DNA of 64,000 nucleotides from Streptomyces piniterrae. GTDB taxonomy: Bacteria; Actinomycetota; Actinomycetes; Streptomycetales; Streptomycetaceae. The notes beneath the pieces were generated by a model, which saw only the letters and a list, made by a program, of their open reading frames with translations, did not search any database and was not told the origin of the DNA. This document shows, piece by piece, positions 14,584 through 23,595 of the stretch; within the stretch, counting starts at the first letter, position 1; each line of letters opens with the position of its first letter. Where the stretch lies: positions 434,001 to 498,000 of the forward strand of contig NZ_SUMB01000004.1 in the NCBI RefSeq assembly GCF_005048155.1, written 5' to 3'. The translations under genes and the position numbers were made by a program.

Positions 14584-16941
14584 ATGCACAGCAAAGAAGC
14601 AGCGGCCATGCGCGGCAGGCAAACACGGAAAAGGAACAGGAAAGGAGCAAGGGACGAGGAAGAATTGAGGGAAGCGCCGGGCGGCGGGCTGATGCCGTGG
14701 CTGGGGAGGCTGGCCGTGCGCCGCGCCGGCGCGGTGCTGCTGGCCGCGCTCGCCCTGCTCCTCGGCCTCGGGGCGTACGGGGCGGGCGCGCAGGACGACC
14801 TCCAGCTGTCCCGCTGGGAGTCGCCCGGCAGCGAGTCGGTGCGAGTCGGCGAAATCCTGCGGGACACCTACGGAACCGGGAACCCCAACCTCGCGCTCGT
14901 GGTCACCGCCCGCCGGGGCTCGGTCGACAGCCCACACGTCGCCGCCGCCGGACGTGCCCTGGTCCGCGAGGTCGCGGGGCAGCCGCGAGTCACCGACGTG
15001 ACCGCGTACTGGACCGGGCGCAGCGCCGCCCTGCGCAGCACCGACGGCCGCCATGCGCTGATACCGGCCCGTCTGGAGGGCAGCGCCACCGCCACCCGCG
15101 CCGAACTCGCCACACTCTCCCCCACGTTGACGCGCACGACGTCGGACATCACCGTACGGGTCGGCGGCCAGGAGGAGATCTCCCGACAGGCCAGTGAGCA
15201 GGCGCGGCGCGACTTCCTCACCGCCGAGACGCTGGTGCTCCCGGCCGTGGTGCTGCTGCTGATCCTGGTCTACCGGCGCACGGTCGCCGCCCTGCTGACG
15301 GTGGGCGTCGGGCTCCTGTCAGTGCTCGGCACGCTCGCCGGGCTGCGGCTGCTGGCCCAGTTCACCGACGTGTCCACGTTCGCCGCGAACATCGCACTGG
15401 TGCTGGGACTCGGACTGGGCATCGACTACAGCCTCTTCCTGATCAACCGCTACCGCGAGGAGCGCGCCGCGGGGCATGAGCGGGAGACCGCCGTGGTCCA
15501 CTCGGTGGCGACGGCGGGGCGCACCATCGCCTTCAGCGGGATCACGGTCGCGGTGTCCCTGTCGGCGCTGCTGATCTTCCCGTTCTTCTTCCTCAGCTCT
15601 TTCGCCTACGCGGGACTGCTCGTCGTGGCCACCGCGGTATCCGGAGCGGTGCTCGTGCTGCCCGCCGCGCTCGCCCTCTGGGGCCACCGTGTGGAGCGGG
15701 CACAACCACCCGCGCCCGCCGGCGGCTTCTGGCATCGGACCGCGCTGGCCGCCATGCGCCGCCCGCTGCTCAGCGGCTCGGCCGTCCTCGGCGTGCTGCT
15801 GCTGGCCGGCTCCCCGTTGCTGGGCATCAAATTCGGGCTGCCGGACGAGCGCACCCTGCCACCGGGCAGTTCCTCCCGCACCACCTCCGAGATCATCCAC
15901 CGGACCTTCCCGGCCGAACCCACCGACACGATCCATGTGGTGACCCGGGGCCACGCGGCGGACGAGCCGCAGCAGCTCGCCGCCTACGCCGCCGCTCTCT
16001 CGCGCCTGCCCGGGGTGTTCCAGGTGGACTCCCCCGCCGGAACCCACCGCGCCGGCAAACTGGTGAGCCAGCTCAGCCAGGTCAGCGACCGGGACGGGAC
16101 AGCGCCCCGGACACGGACACGTACACACCCTGACGAGACAGAGCCCCGGACACGGACACACCCCGACGGCAGCCGACTTGCGGTGATCCCCACCCAGGAG
16201 GCGATGTCCGGAGACGTCCCCCAACTGGTCGCCAACGTACGAGCCGTCCCCGCACCCTTCGACACGCTCGTAGGCGGCTACCCGGCCGAGACCACCGACT
16301 TCCGCGCCACTCTGCTCGACCGGCTGCCCTGGGTCCTGGGCCTCATCCTCACCGCCACCTTCGTCATCCTCTTCCTGATGACCGGCAGTCTGCTGCTGCC
16401 CGCCAAGGCCACCGTGCTGAACCTGCTGAGCCTGTCGGTGATGTTCGGCTGCCTGGTATGGGTCTTCCAGGAAGGACATCTCTCGGACACGCTCGGATTC
16501 ACCCCCACCGGGTCGATCGAGCCGAGCATTCCCGTGCTCATGTTCTGCGTCGCCTACGGCCTGTCCATGGACTACGAGGTCTTCATGCTCGCCCGGATCA
16601 CCGAGGAATACGCGAGAACCGGCCGCACCGAGGAGGCCGTTGCCACCGGCATCCGCCGCAGCGCCCCACTGATCACCGCGGCGGCGGGCATCCTGGCGCT
16701 CAGCTTCGTCTCGTACGCGACCGGAGGCGTGGTGTTCCTCAAGGAGCTCGGCGTCGGCACGGCGCTGGCCATCCTCGTCGACGCGACACTCATCCGTGTC
16801 GTCCTGCTGCCCGTCGCCATGAAACTGGCCGGCCGGGCGAACTGGTGGGCACCGGCACCGCTGCGCAGACTGCACGCCCGCTGCGGTCTGGACGAGACCT
16901 CATCGATATCCGGATCGACACTCAGATCGACATCCGGCTAG
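14584..16941 (+). CDS. MMPL/RND-family exporter
   Basis: 785 residues with a cytoplasmic basic N-terminus (first about 36 residues), then two repeats of one transmembrane helix, an extracellular domain, and a five-helix bundle. Helical landmarks are VLLAALALLLGLGAYGAG, LVLPAVVLLLILVY, IALVLGLGLGIDYSLFLINRYREE (the RND proton-relay GxDY motif) and its second copy CVAYGLSMDYEVFMLARITEEY. It probably exports lipid-like or polyketide-type molecules using the proton gradient. In the second extracellular loop (about 505-525) a tandem duplication gives two Arg-Thr-His-Pro-Asp-rich runs (PRTRTRTHPDE, PRTRTHPDG). GAGGG stands 8 nt before the ATG; later ATGs at 14608 and 14692 are possible. Divergent from the SARP gene. 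Confidence 0.92.
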   Translation: MHSKEAAAMRGRQTRKRNRKGARDEEELREAPGGGLMPWLGRLAVRRAGAVLLAALALLLGLGAYGAGAQDDLQLSRWESPGSESVRVGEILRDTYGTGNPNLALVVTARRGSVDSPHVAAAGRALVREVAGQPRVTDVTAYWTGRSAALRSTDGRHALIPARLEGSATATRAELATLSPTLTRTTSDITVRVGGQEEISRQASEQARRDFLTAETLVLPAVVLLLILVYRRTVAALLTVGVGLLSVLGTLAGLRLLAQFTDVSTFAANIALVLGLGLGIDYSLFLINRYREERAAGHERETAVVHSVATAGRTIAFSGITVAVSLSALLIFPFFFLSSFAYAGLLVVATAVSGAVLVLPAALALWGHRVERAQPPAPAGGFWHRTALAAMRRPLLSGSAVLGVLLLAGSPLLGIKFGLPDERTLPPGSSSRTTSEIIHRTFPAEPTDTIHVVTRGHAADEPQQLAAYAAALSRLPGVFQVDSPAGTHRAGKLVSQLSQVSDRDGTAPRTRTRTHPDETEPRTRTHPDGSRLAVIPTQEAMSGDVPQLVANVRAVPAPFDTLVGGYPAETTDFRATLLDRLPWVLGLILTATFVILFLMTGSLLLPAKATVLNLLSLSVMFGCLVWVFQEGHLSDTLGFTPTGSIEPSIPVLMFCVAYGLSMDYEVFMLARITEEYARTGRTEEAVATGIRRSAPLITAAAGILALSFVSYATGGVVFLKELGVGTALAILVDATLIRVVLLPVAMKLAGRANWWAPAPLRRLHARCGLDETSSISGSTLRSTSG

Positions 16942-17017
16942 GCGGATCCGTCAGGACGTCTGCCACCGGCCATCGATCTCCCGGGGCTGCGAGATCTCCG
17001 AGATCTCTCCCGACTGA

Positions 17018-17404
17018 TCAGTTCTCGGCCTCGGCGCCTGTCCCGTCGTGAGAGTCGTTCCGGCCAGCACCCTGATTCGCGATCGCCTTATGGTGACGGA
17101 CCACTTCCCCGATGATGAAGTTGAGGAACTTCTCCGCGAACGCCGGGTCCAGCCGGGCGTCCGCGGCCAGCGTGCGCAGTCGCTCGATCTGCGCGGCCTC
17201 GCGGGCCGGGTCGGCGGGTGGCAGGCTGTGCCGGGCCTTGAGCTCGCCGACCTGCTGGGTGCACTTGAAACGCTCGGCGAGCAGATGCACGAGCGCGGCG
17301 TCGAGGTTGTCGATGCTGCTGCGGAGGTAGAGCAGCCGCTCGCGGGCCGCCTCGTCGGAGACGGAAGCCGCGTCGCCGACCGCCGGTGCTGTCCCTTCGC
17401 TCAT
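17018..17404 (-). CDS. Chorismate mutase (AroQ type)
   Basis: 128 residues with the helical AroQ pattern: LRSSIDNLDAALVHLLAERFK, VGELKARH, then DPAREAAQIERLRTLA and a third helix with FLNFIIGEVVRHHKAI. It converts chorismate to prephenate for phenylalanine and tyrosine synthesis. It is an orphan gene convergent with the MMPL exporter, with a disordered-looking Ala-rich N-terminus of about 20 residues. It could be the general enzyme or supply a precursor for a secondary pathway. Confidence 0.85.
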   Translation of the reverse strand: MSEGTAPAVGDAASVSDEAARERLLYLRSSIDNLDAALVHLLAERFKCTQQVGELKARHSLPPADPAREAAQIERLRTLAADARLDPAFAEKFLNFIIGEVVRHHKAIANQGAGRNDSHDGTGAEAEN

Positions 17405-17594
17405 GTACGTCTCGCCATTCTCGGGGGGCTCGGTGATCGGCTGCACATTACCCGGATTGCGGTGGCCTGCCGGGGGTGGTCTCGCAGATCGGACCGGATC
17501 GGGGGGATTCGCAGCGAGCCCGCGCCGACCTGGAGCGGGGGGCGGGCGGGGCCAGGGTGGCACCGCGAGCAGGGCAGCGCTATCCGCCGCAGCA

Positions 17595-18170
17595 CTAAGC
17601 CTGGCCGGGACCGTCGGCGAAGTGTGCCAGAACCATCTCGACCAGTGCGGTGACGTCGGCATCGACCATTGGTCCACCGGTCATGCCCATCCGGTGGAGC
17701 AGGACTCCCACCACGACGTCGATGAAGAACAGGACCCGGTTCTCCGGCTCGCCGAGCGCGTCCTGGAGCGCGAGCCGGTAGGGGTCCTGCAACCGCGTGG
17801 ACAGGATCTCGCGCAGGGCCGGGTCGCTGACGGCGTCACTGAACACACCCGCGAACGCGTCGCCCACCCCGGGCTCGGCGATCTTCGCCGCGATCCAGCG
17901 GATGGTCGAGGACATGAGCTCGGCTCGACTGGTGCCCTCCAGCGGCGCCGGGCCGAACGCGTCCAGGAGGCAGTCCACGATCAGCGCGCCCTTCGACGGC
18001 CAGCGCCGATAGACCGTCGACTTCGCGACGCCGGCCGCGGCTGCGATGCGCTCAACGGTGGCGCGCGCGTAGCCGAGCTCGTGGACCGTGCTCAGCGTCG
18101 CAGCGAAGACCACCGCGTTGACGCCGGTGCGCGGGCGACCGGGAGGTCTGGCGGGTGTGTTCGAAGTCAT
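17595..18170 (-). CDS. TetR-family repressor
   Basis: 191 residues: an N-terminal HTH (ATVERIAAAAGVAKSTVYRRWPSKGALIVD) after a proline-arginine tail (PARPPGRPRTG), and a C-terminal helical ligand domain. It is divergent from the adjacent alpha/beta hydrolase, and the 76 bp between them hold repeats expected of an operator. Most likely it represses that hydrolase and itself until a small-molecule inducer binds. Confidence 0.9.
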   Translation of the reverse strand: MTSNTPARPPGRPRTGVNAVVFAATLSTVHELGYARATVERIAAAAGVAKSTVYRRWPSKGALIVDCLLDAFGPAPLEGTSRAELMSSTIRWIAAKIAEPGVGDAFAGVFSDAVSDPALREILSTRLQDPYRLALQDALGEPENRVLFFIDVVVGVLLHRMGMTGGPMVDADVTALVEMVLAHFADGPGQA

Positions 18171-18178
18171 ACCCACAC

Positions 18179-18221
18179 GATACCTGATTTCGCTACCTTG
18201 AGTATCGATACCTGAAGTCGC
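18179..18221. promoter_or_regulatory. Putative TetR operator in divergent promoter
   Basis: Two direct copies GATACCTGATTTCGC (18179) and GATACCTGAAGTCGC (18207) match at 13 of 15 bases and start 28 bp apart. A perfect palindrome GTATCGATAC (18202-18211) overlaps the second copy, and TTTCGC/GCGAAA form outer arms (18188-18193, 18219-18224). The block is AT-rich for this genome and sits between the TetR and hydrolase genes. Confidence 0.55.
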
Positions 18222-18246
18222 GAAACTCTTGAGGTGAGGAGAAGTC

Positions 18247-19209
18247 ATGAGTGAGGTCACTGCTGCAGGGCGGCCGCCGGAGCCGGACTGGCTGGCGATG
18301 ACGGACGAGGAACTGGTCGCCTACCGCGACGCGGAGAACCGCGTTCGGGCGTCCGCCGCGGCGCGGGCGATCACCGGGGATCCGGATCCCGGCGCCGCGA
18401 TTGAATGGCAGAAGGTGGCGCTGCCCGGCCGCGAACTCCCGGTCCGGGTGTACCGTCCGGCCTCCGGGCGCGATGGCGAAGGCGCCGGACGGACGGACCT
18501 GCCACTCGTACTCCACGTGCACGGAGGCGGGTACGTGGGCACGGCGGTGCAGTGCGACTGGGTCACCAGCCACCTCGCCGCCCAGCTGCCCGCAGTCGTC
18601 GTCTCGGTCGAGCACCGCCTCATCGGTCCGGAATCTCCACTGTCGGCGGCCGTCGACGACGGCTGGGACGTACTCCAGCACGTGGTGCGGCATGCCGCAC
18701 AGTGGGGCATCGAACCGGCCCGGACCGCTGTCTTCGGCGAGAGCTGCGGCGCGTTGATCAGCGCCCTGGCAGCGATCCGGGCCAAAGAGGCCAGCCTGCA
18801 CCTTATGGCGCAGGTGCTGGTCAACCCCGCTGCCGATGTGACCGAGACGATGCTCGACTACGCCTCGATCACCCAGCACGCCCACACCCCGACCCTCACC
18901 GTGCCGCAACTGCACCTGTTCCGGCGGCTCGCCGTACCACCGGGAACCGACCCTCGCGCGCTCTCACCACTGTCGGCCGACAACCTGAACGGGCTGGCCC
19001 CAGCGCTCGTGGTGGTGCCGACTCACGACCCATTGGCCGATCACGGCCGCCGCTACGCGGAACGATTGCAGGCGGCCGGGACACCCGCGCGGCTCACCGA
19101 ATACCCCGAAGCGGGGCACGCGTTCCTCAGCATGCCGGGCGTGGCACAGCAGGCCGAGGCCGCGCGAGCGGAGATCCTCGACTTCCTCCGAACCTCCCTC
19201 ACCGCGTGA
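18247..19209 (+). CDS. Alpha/beta hydrolase of the hormone-sensitive lipase (esterase) family
   Basis: 320 residues. The oxyanion motif HVHGGGYVG, the nucleophile elbow FGESCGAL (Ser in GxSxG), an Asp in PTHDPLAD and the His in EAGHAFLS complete a catalytic triad. Members hydrolyse short- or medium-chain esters. GAGGTGAGGAG lies 8 nt before the ATG. Regulated, by position, by the divergent TetR repressor. Substrate unknown. Confidence 0.9.
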   Translation: MSEVTAAGRPPEPDWLAMTDEELVAYRDAENRVRASAAARAITGDPDPGAAIEWQKVALPGRELPVRVYRPASGRDGEGAGRTDLPLVLHVHGGGYVGTAVQCDWVTSHLAAQLPAVVVSVEHRLIGPESPLSAAVDDGWDVLQHVVRHAAQWGIEPARTAVFGESCGALISALAAIRAKEASLHLMAQVLVNPAADVTETMLDYASITQHAHTPTLTVPQLHLFRRLAVPPGTDPRALSPLSADNLNGLAPALVVVPTHDPLADHGRRYAERLQAAGTPARLTEYPEAGHAFLSMPGVAQQAEAARAEILDFLRTSLTA

Positions 19210-19413
19210 GGCGAAAGGCAAGCACCGACCCGAGCCACAGCCCCGCCCCGGAACACACGGCGGGCCTCGGGGCCGCAGCACCACGGCTCCCTCGACTCGG
19301 ACCCGACTCGGACTCGACTGACACAGGCTCAACGTCACCAACCCACCAACCCCGACCAGCACGCGGCCACGATCAGCACACACCAAGGAGATGAACCTCT
19401 GCTGATCTCCGAT

Positions 19414-19462
19414 CGGTTCGCAGAACCGTTCTCACTCAAGGGCGACGAGGGCGGTTCTGCGA
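19414..19462. terminator. Inverted repeat between convergent genes, possible terminator
   Basis: TCGCAGAACCG (19418-19428) is the reverse complement of CGGTTCTGCGA (19452-19462), 23 bp apart; the left arm also lies in a tight hairpin CGGTTC-GCA-GAACCG (19414-19428). It lies between the 3' ends of the esterase and GntR genes. There is no T run. The rest of 19210-19499 shows nothing else. Confidence 0.4.
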
Positions 19463-19499
19463 GTTGGGTGGCGCGGGGATCCCCCCGGTCCGGAACCCA

Positions 19500-20219
19500 T
19501 CAGCCGCGCTCCCCCTCCTGGTCGCGCTCCCTCTCCCGGTACGTACGGCGGGTGTGCTCGGTGTGCTCCCGCATGACGGCGGTGGCGCGTGCCTCGTCGT
19601 GGTCGGCGATCGCCGCGATCAGCTCACGGTGCTCAGTCCACGACTGCTTGCCTCGCTGGCCGGCCACCGGCGTGTAGCACCAGCGCGCCCGGCGGCCGAC
19701 CTGCGCGGCCAGCTCGGCGAGTACGGCATTGCCGGCCAGCTCCATCACCTTGGCGTGGAACGCGGCGTTGGCCGCCACCGCCGCGTCCACGCCCTCGTCC
19801 ACATCCCCGTCCTCGTCCACGTCCGCTACGGCGCGCTCGCCCTCGGCGCACAGCTTCTCCAGATCCGCCACCCCTGCCGCGCCGGCGTTCGCCGCGGCGA
19901 GCCGGGCCGCCTCCGCCTCCAGCAGGGTGCGGACCGTCAGCAGCTGGTCCGCCTCCTCCTCGGTCGGCTCGTGGACGAAGGCGCCCTGTGCCGGACGAAG
20001 ATCGACCCAGCCATCGGTGTTCAGCCGCTGGAGGGCCTCCCTGACCGGCTGCCGGGAGACGCCCAGATGGCCGGCGAGATCGCTCTCGATCAGATGCTGG
20101 CCGGGGACCAGCGCACGGGTGGTGATCAGTTCGAGCAGCGCCTCGTAGACGCGCTCGCGCAGCGGGCCGGGACGTTCGAGCTTCGGCATGGCTCCCTGCG
20201 ACAGCCCTTCGGAGAGCAT
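19500..20219 (-). CDS. GntR-family regulator (FadR/FCD subfamily)
   Basis: 239 residues. The N-terminal winged helix is clear (LRERVYEALLELITTRALVPG, LIESDLAGHLGVSRQPVREAL, DGWVDLRPAQGAFV). The rest is an all-helical FCD effector domain with metal-binding-type residues (ANAAFHAKVMELAGN, WTEHRELIAAIADHD). An Asp/Glu/Val repeat (VADVDEDGDVDEGVD, about 135-150) interrupts it. The ATG used has GCGAGGGGAC in front; ATGs at 20234 and 20189 are alternatives. Divergent from a flavin monooxygenase that it probably controls. Confidence 0.88.
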   Translation of the reverse strand: MLSEGLSQGAMPKLERPGPLRERVYEALLELITTRALVPGQHLIESDLAGHLGVSRQPVREALQRLNTDGWVDLRPAQGAFVHEPTEEEADQLLTVRTLLEAEAARLAAANAGAAGVADLEKLCAEGERAVADVDEDGDVDEGVDAAVAANAAFHAKVMELAGNAVLAELAAQVGRRARWCYTPVAGQRGKQSWTEHRELIAAIADHDEARATAVMREHTEHTRRTYRERERDQEGERG

Positions 20220-20434
20220 CGGGTCCCCTCGCACGATTGGTTACCGGGTTACAGACTACCGAGCGTCACGGCTCGTAGCGGGCAGCAATGGCCTGATCAT
20301 TTGCGTCACGGCGGGGCCGGATCGCCGTACCCGTCAACTCCTGCGAAGATGCCCCCGTTTGGGCCGGGCCGACCGACCATCGGCACCGGGGCAGAGCATC
20401 TCGGGCACGCCCGAGCGGGCAGGGGGACGGCCAT

Positions 20435-21808
20435 ATGCGCCAGGAAAGCATCCCGATCCAGGGTGGCAGTGTCGCCATCGTCGGGGGCAGTATCGCCGGC
20501 TGCGCCACGGCGCTCGCCGCGCACCGGGCGGGCGCCGCCCGGATCACCGTCTACGAGCGAACCGCCGGCCGGCTCGCGGACCGCGGCGTCGGCCTCGCCG
20601 TACACAACGCGCGGTACGCGGAGCTGGCCGCCGCCGGCTATATGGATGCGGCGATGCCGTGGGTGCAGCTGACCACCCGCCGCTGGTACACGCGCGACGG
20701 CGACGCGCCCTTGGGGCGCCTGGTCGGCGTCCACCCCTTCCCGTTCCGGTCGTACTGCTGGGGACCGCTCTGGCGCGAGCTGCGGGACCGGCTGCCCGCC
20801 ACCACCGACTTCCGTACGGGGGTGACGGTCGACAAGGTCACCGGGGCGGCCGACGGCGCGACGGTACGCGTCGCCGGGGTGGGCGGGGTCGGCGGGGTCG
20901 ACGGAGCGGCCGATGCCGGGTCGGTACGCGTAGACGAGGTCGCCGGGGCGGCGGACGCCGGGTCGTCACGCGTCGGTGACGGCACCAGCCCCACCGGCCC
21001 CACCGGCGGCCACGAACGCTTCGACCTCGTCGTCGGCGCCGACGGCTACCGCTCGATCGTCCGCGACGCGGCGTTCCCCGACGTCCGGCCCAGCTACGCC
21101 GGCTATCTCGCCTGGCGCGGCGCGATCCCCGCCGAGCGGCTGGCCGCGCTCGACCTCCCCGGCCTGCCGCCGACCCCCTGGGCGCAGGAGGACTGCATCT
21201 ATGTCGTCTTCCCCGGCGGCCACGTGATCATCTACCGCATCCCCGACGGCAACGGCGGCCACCGCGCCAACTGGGTCCTCTACACCGCCCCGCCCCCGGG
21301 CCTCGACCTCCACCTGGACACTCCCACCAGCCTGCCGCCCGGCACCCTCACAGGGCCGCTGCACGCCCATCTCGCCCATGTCACCGGCGAGTTGCTGCCC
21401 CCGTACTGGGCCGGGCTGATCCGGCTGACGGCACCACAGGAAGTCTTCATCCAGCCGATGTACGACTTCACGGCGCCGCGCTACACCGCCGGGCGGCTGC
21501 TGCTGGTGGGCGACGCGGCCACCGTGGCCCGTCCACACACCGCCGCCGGCGCGGCCAAGGCGTTGCAGGACGCGGCCGCCCTGGAGGCCGCGCTGCGCGC
21601 CGTACCGAACCGGCCCGACGCGCTCGATGCGTACGGCACGGAGCGCGGCAGATCCGGCCGGACGATCGTCGAGCTGGGGCGGCAGCTGGGCCGCACCCTG
21701 GTCCAGGACACCCCGGACTGGCGGACGTTGGATCAGGCCGGACTGGATTCGGCCTGGTCGGCGGCGGACGGCTCGGGCGCGTTCGGCGGGCGCGAGCTGA
21801 CGGGGTGA
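20435..21808 (+). CDS. FAD-dependent monooxygenase (PHBH fold)
   Basis: 457 residues. The FAD-binding GxGxxG is slightly altered (VAIVGGSIAGCATAL), the DG motif is DLVVGADGYRSIVR and the GD motif LLLVGDAATVARPHTAAGA. This is the aromatic-hydroxylase class, similar to 2,6-dihydroxypyridine or salicylate-type hydroxylases. Between about residues 130 and 190 the protein is expanded by imperfect repeats (GVGGVGGVDGAADAGSVRV and a second AGAADAGS copy), unusual for the family and probably a surface loop. It is divergent from the GntR regulator. Substrate unknown. Confidence 0.85.
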   Translation: MRQESIPIQGGSVAIVGGSIAGCATALAAHRAGAARITVYERTAGRLADRGVGLAVHNARYAELAAAGYMDAAMPWVQLTTRRWYTRDGDAPLGRLVGVHPFPFRSYCWGPLWRELRDRLPATTDFRTGVTVDKVTGAADGATVRVAGVGGVGGVDGAADAGSVRVDEVAGAADAGSSRVGDGTSPTGPTGGHERFDLVVGADGYRSIVRDAAFPDVRPSYAGYLAWRGAIPAERLAALDLPGLPPTPWAQEDCIYVVFPGGHVIIYRIPDGNGGHRANWVLYTAPPPGLDLHLDTPTSLPPGTLTGPLHAHLAHVTGELLPPYWAGLIRLTAPQEVFIQPMYDFTAPRYTAGRLLLVGDAATVARPHTAAGAAKALQDAAALEAALRAVPNRPDALDAYGTERGRSGRTIVELGRQLGRTLVQDTPDWRTLDQAGLDSAWSAADGSGAFGGRELTG

Positions 21809-22011
21809 GGCGGTGACGGGCTGGCAGCACTGGCGAGCCGATGCGGCCAGGTCGGTCGGCGACGACCGGCGGCTTGGAATACCGTAGACAATATTCAGCC
21901 GTCGGGCGCCGACTCGGGCGCCCCGTGCTGTGGAGGCGGCCGCAACCTCACCCCTCCCCGTGCAGGACAATGAAATCGTCAAGTTCACCGAACGACTGGG
22001 ACTGATCAGGC

Positions 22012-22875
22012 ATGGGACGGGTCACCGAGCGACGCCGCGTCATCCGCATCCGCGACGGTGTCGTGAGCACCCGCCCGGACACCCTCGTCGCCGAGGAGCC
22101 GCTGGAGATCCGGCTGGGCGGCAAGCCGCTGGCGATCACGATGCGCACGCCGGGCGATGACTTCGCGCTGGCCGCGGGCTTCCTGGTGAGTGAGGGAGTC
22201 CTCGGCCGTACGGAAGAGCTGGCGAACATCGTCTACTGCGCGGGGGCAACGGAGGACGGGTCCAATACCTACAACGTCGTCGACGTCCGGCTCGCGGACG
22301 GTGTCCCCGTCCCCGACATCACCCTGGAACGCAACGTCTACACGACGTCCTCCTGCGGACTGTGCGGCAAGGCCAGCCTGGACGCGGTGCGCACCAGTGC
22401 CCGCTGGGACCTGGACACCTCGCCCGACACCCCGGTCCGCATCGACCCGGCGACACTGGCAGACCTCCCCGACCGACTGCGAGCCGCCCAGCGCGTCTTC
22501 GAGCGGACCGGGGGCCTGCATGCCGCCGCGCTGTTCACCACGGACGGCGAACTGCTGGACATACGGGAGGACGTGGGGCGCCACAACGCCGTCGACAAGA
22601 TCGTCGGGCGGGCGTTGCAGCAGGGCCTGCTGCCGCTGTCGTCCTGTGTGCTGATGGTGTCCGGCCGGGCCTCGTTCGAGCTGGCGCAGAAGGCCGTGAT
22701 GGCGGGCATCCCGGTCCTCGCCGCGGTCTCCGCCCCCTCCTCGCTCGCCGTCGACCTGGCGGCGGAGACCGGGCTGACCCTGGTCGGATTTCTGCGCGGG
22801 ACCTCCATGAACGTGTACGCGGGCGAGCACCGCCTGGGCGAGTCGGTCCTGCGCGCCGCTGCTGCCACGGGCTGA
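22012..22875 (+). CDS. fdhD: FdhD, formate dehydrogenase sulfurtransferase
   Basis: 287 residues. Shows the FdhD signature: TTSSCGLCGKAS with the CxxC cysteines that accept sulfur, PLEIRLGGKPLAITMRTPGDD near the N-terminus, EDVGRHNAVDKIVG and SGRASFELAQKA. It carries sulfur from a cysteine desulfurase to the molybdenum cofactor so that formate dehydrogenase becomes active. No formate dehydrogenase gene is in the window. The ribosome binding site is weak (CAGG). Confidence 0.95.
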   Translation: MGRVTERRRVIRIRDGVVSTRPDTLVAEEPLEIRLGGKPLAITMRTPGDDFALAAGFLVSEGVLGRTEELANIVYCAGATEDGSNTYNVVDVRLADGVPVPDITLERNVYTTSSCGLCGKASLDAVRTSARWDLDTSPDTPVRIDPATLADLPDRLRAAQRVFERTGGLHAAALFTTDGELLDIREDVGRHNAVDKIVGRALQQGLLPLSSCVLMVSGRASFELAQKAVMAGIPVLAAVSAPSSLAVDLAAETGLTLVGFLRGTSMNVYAGEHRLGESVLRAAAATG

Positions 22876-22995
22876 AGCCGGCACGGGGCAATGCCGGCAC
22901 GGGGCAATGCCGAGACGGGCTGAGAGCGACACGGATACGGGCAGGGGCTGAGGCCGGCGCGGGCCGAAGCCGGGCGCCGCCGTAGCCGCCTCGCC

Positions 22996-23439
22996 TCACT
23001 CCCCCGGCAGTGCGATACGCGTCAGCAGCGCGATCAACTGCTCGCGCTCCTCCGCACTCAGGGCCGCGGTCAGTTCCGCGTTGGCCTCGTCGCCGAGGCG
23101 CTGCGTACGGCGCAGCCGCCGGCGGCCCTCCGCCGAGATCTCGATGGCGTTCTTGCGCCGGTCCTTGGGGTCGGGGGTCCGGGTGACCAGCTCGTCCTTC
23201 TGGAGGTCGTTGACGATGGCGACCATGTCCTTGGGGTCGATGCTCAGCGTCCGGCCGAGCTCCGCCTGGGAGACCGGGCCGAGTTCGGCGACCGCCGAGA
23301 GCACGGCGTGATGCATCATCCGCATGCCCTCGGAGGCGAGTGCGTCGGCGACGAGGCGGTGGCCGCGTGCGGCGGCGCGGCCCAGCAGCCAGCTGGGGAG
23401 GGCACGGATGCGGCTGGGGGCGTAGGGGATGTCGGACAT
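22996..23439 (-). CDS. MarR-family regulator
   Basis: 147 residues with a central winged helix (VSQAELGRTLSIDPKDMVAIVNDLQKDELVTRTPDPKDRRKN, quoted here as the region 55-96 in pieces VSQAELGRTLSIDPKDM and DPKDRRKN) flanked by dimerisation helices. The DPxDRR wing is diagnostic. It diverges from a quinone oxidoreductase, and three palindromic TTGG...CCAA sites lie between them, so it probably senses phenolic or electrophilic compounds and represses that enzyme and itself. Confidence 0.9.
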   Translation of the reverse strand: MSDIPYAPSRIRALPSWLLGRAAARGHRLVADALASEGMRMMHHAVLSAVAELGPVSQAELGRTLSIDPKDMVAIVNDLQKDELVTRTPDPKDRRKNAIEISAEGRRRLRRTQRLGDEANAELTAALSAEEREQLIALLTRIALPGE

Positions 23440-23471
23440 GGGATCACCGTATCGGGATTCCACCGAGTCCA

Positions 23472-23537
23472 TTGGGGTACCCAACGAAAAACGGTTGGTT
23501 CTCCCAATGGTTTTCTGGTTATTGTTGGGGCACCCAA
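23472..23537. promoter_or_regulatory. Three MarR operator-like palindromes
   Basis: TTGGGGTACCCAA (23472-23484) and TTGGGGCACCCAA (23525-23537) are near-identical 13-bp palindromes 53 bp apart, about five helical turns. A weaker copy TTGGTTCTCCCAA lies at 23495-23507. They fill the gap between the divergent MarR and quinone oxidoreductase genes. Confidence 0.65.
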
Positions 23538-23595
23538 TGAAACGGGGCCGGTGCATGTGCTGCACGCCGGTCCGCGATCCCGGAGGTGTCCGCCC

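Noticed and set aside
13690-15054. Minus-strand open frame across the SARP and MMPL genes
   Set aside because: Runs through the 12-bp repeats and both real genes in the wrong frame; no domain or ribosome site.
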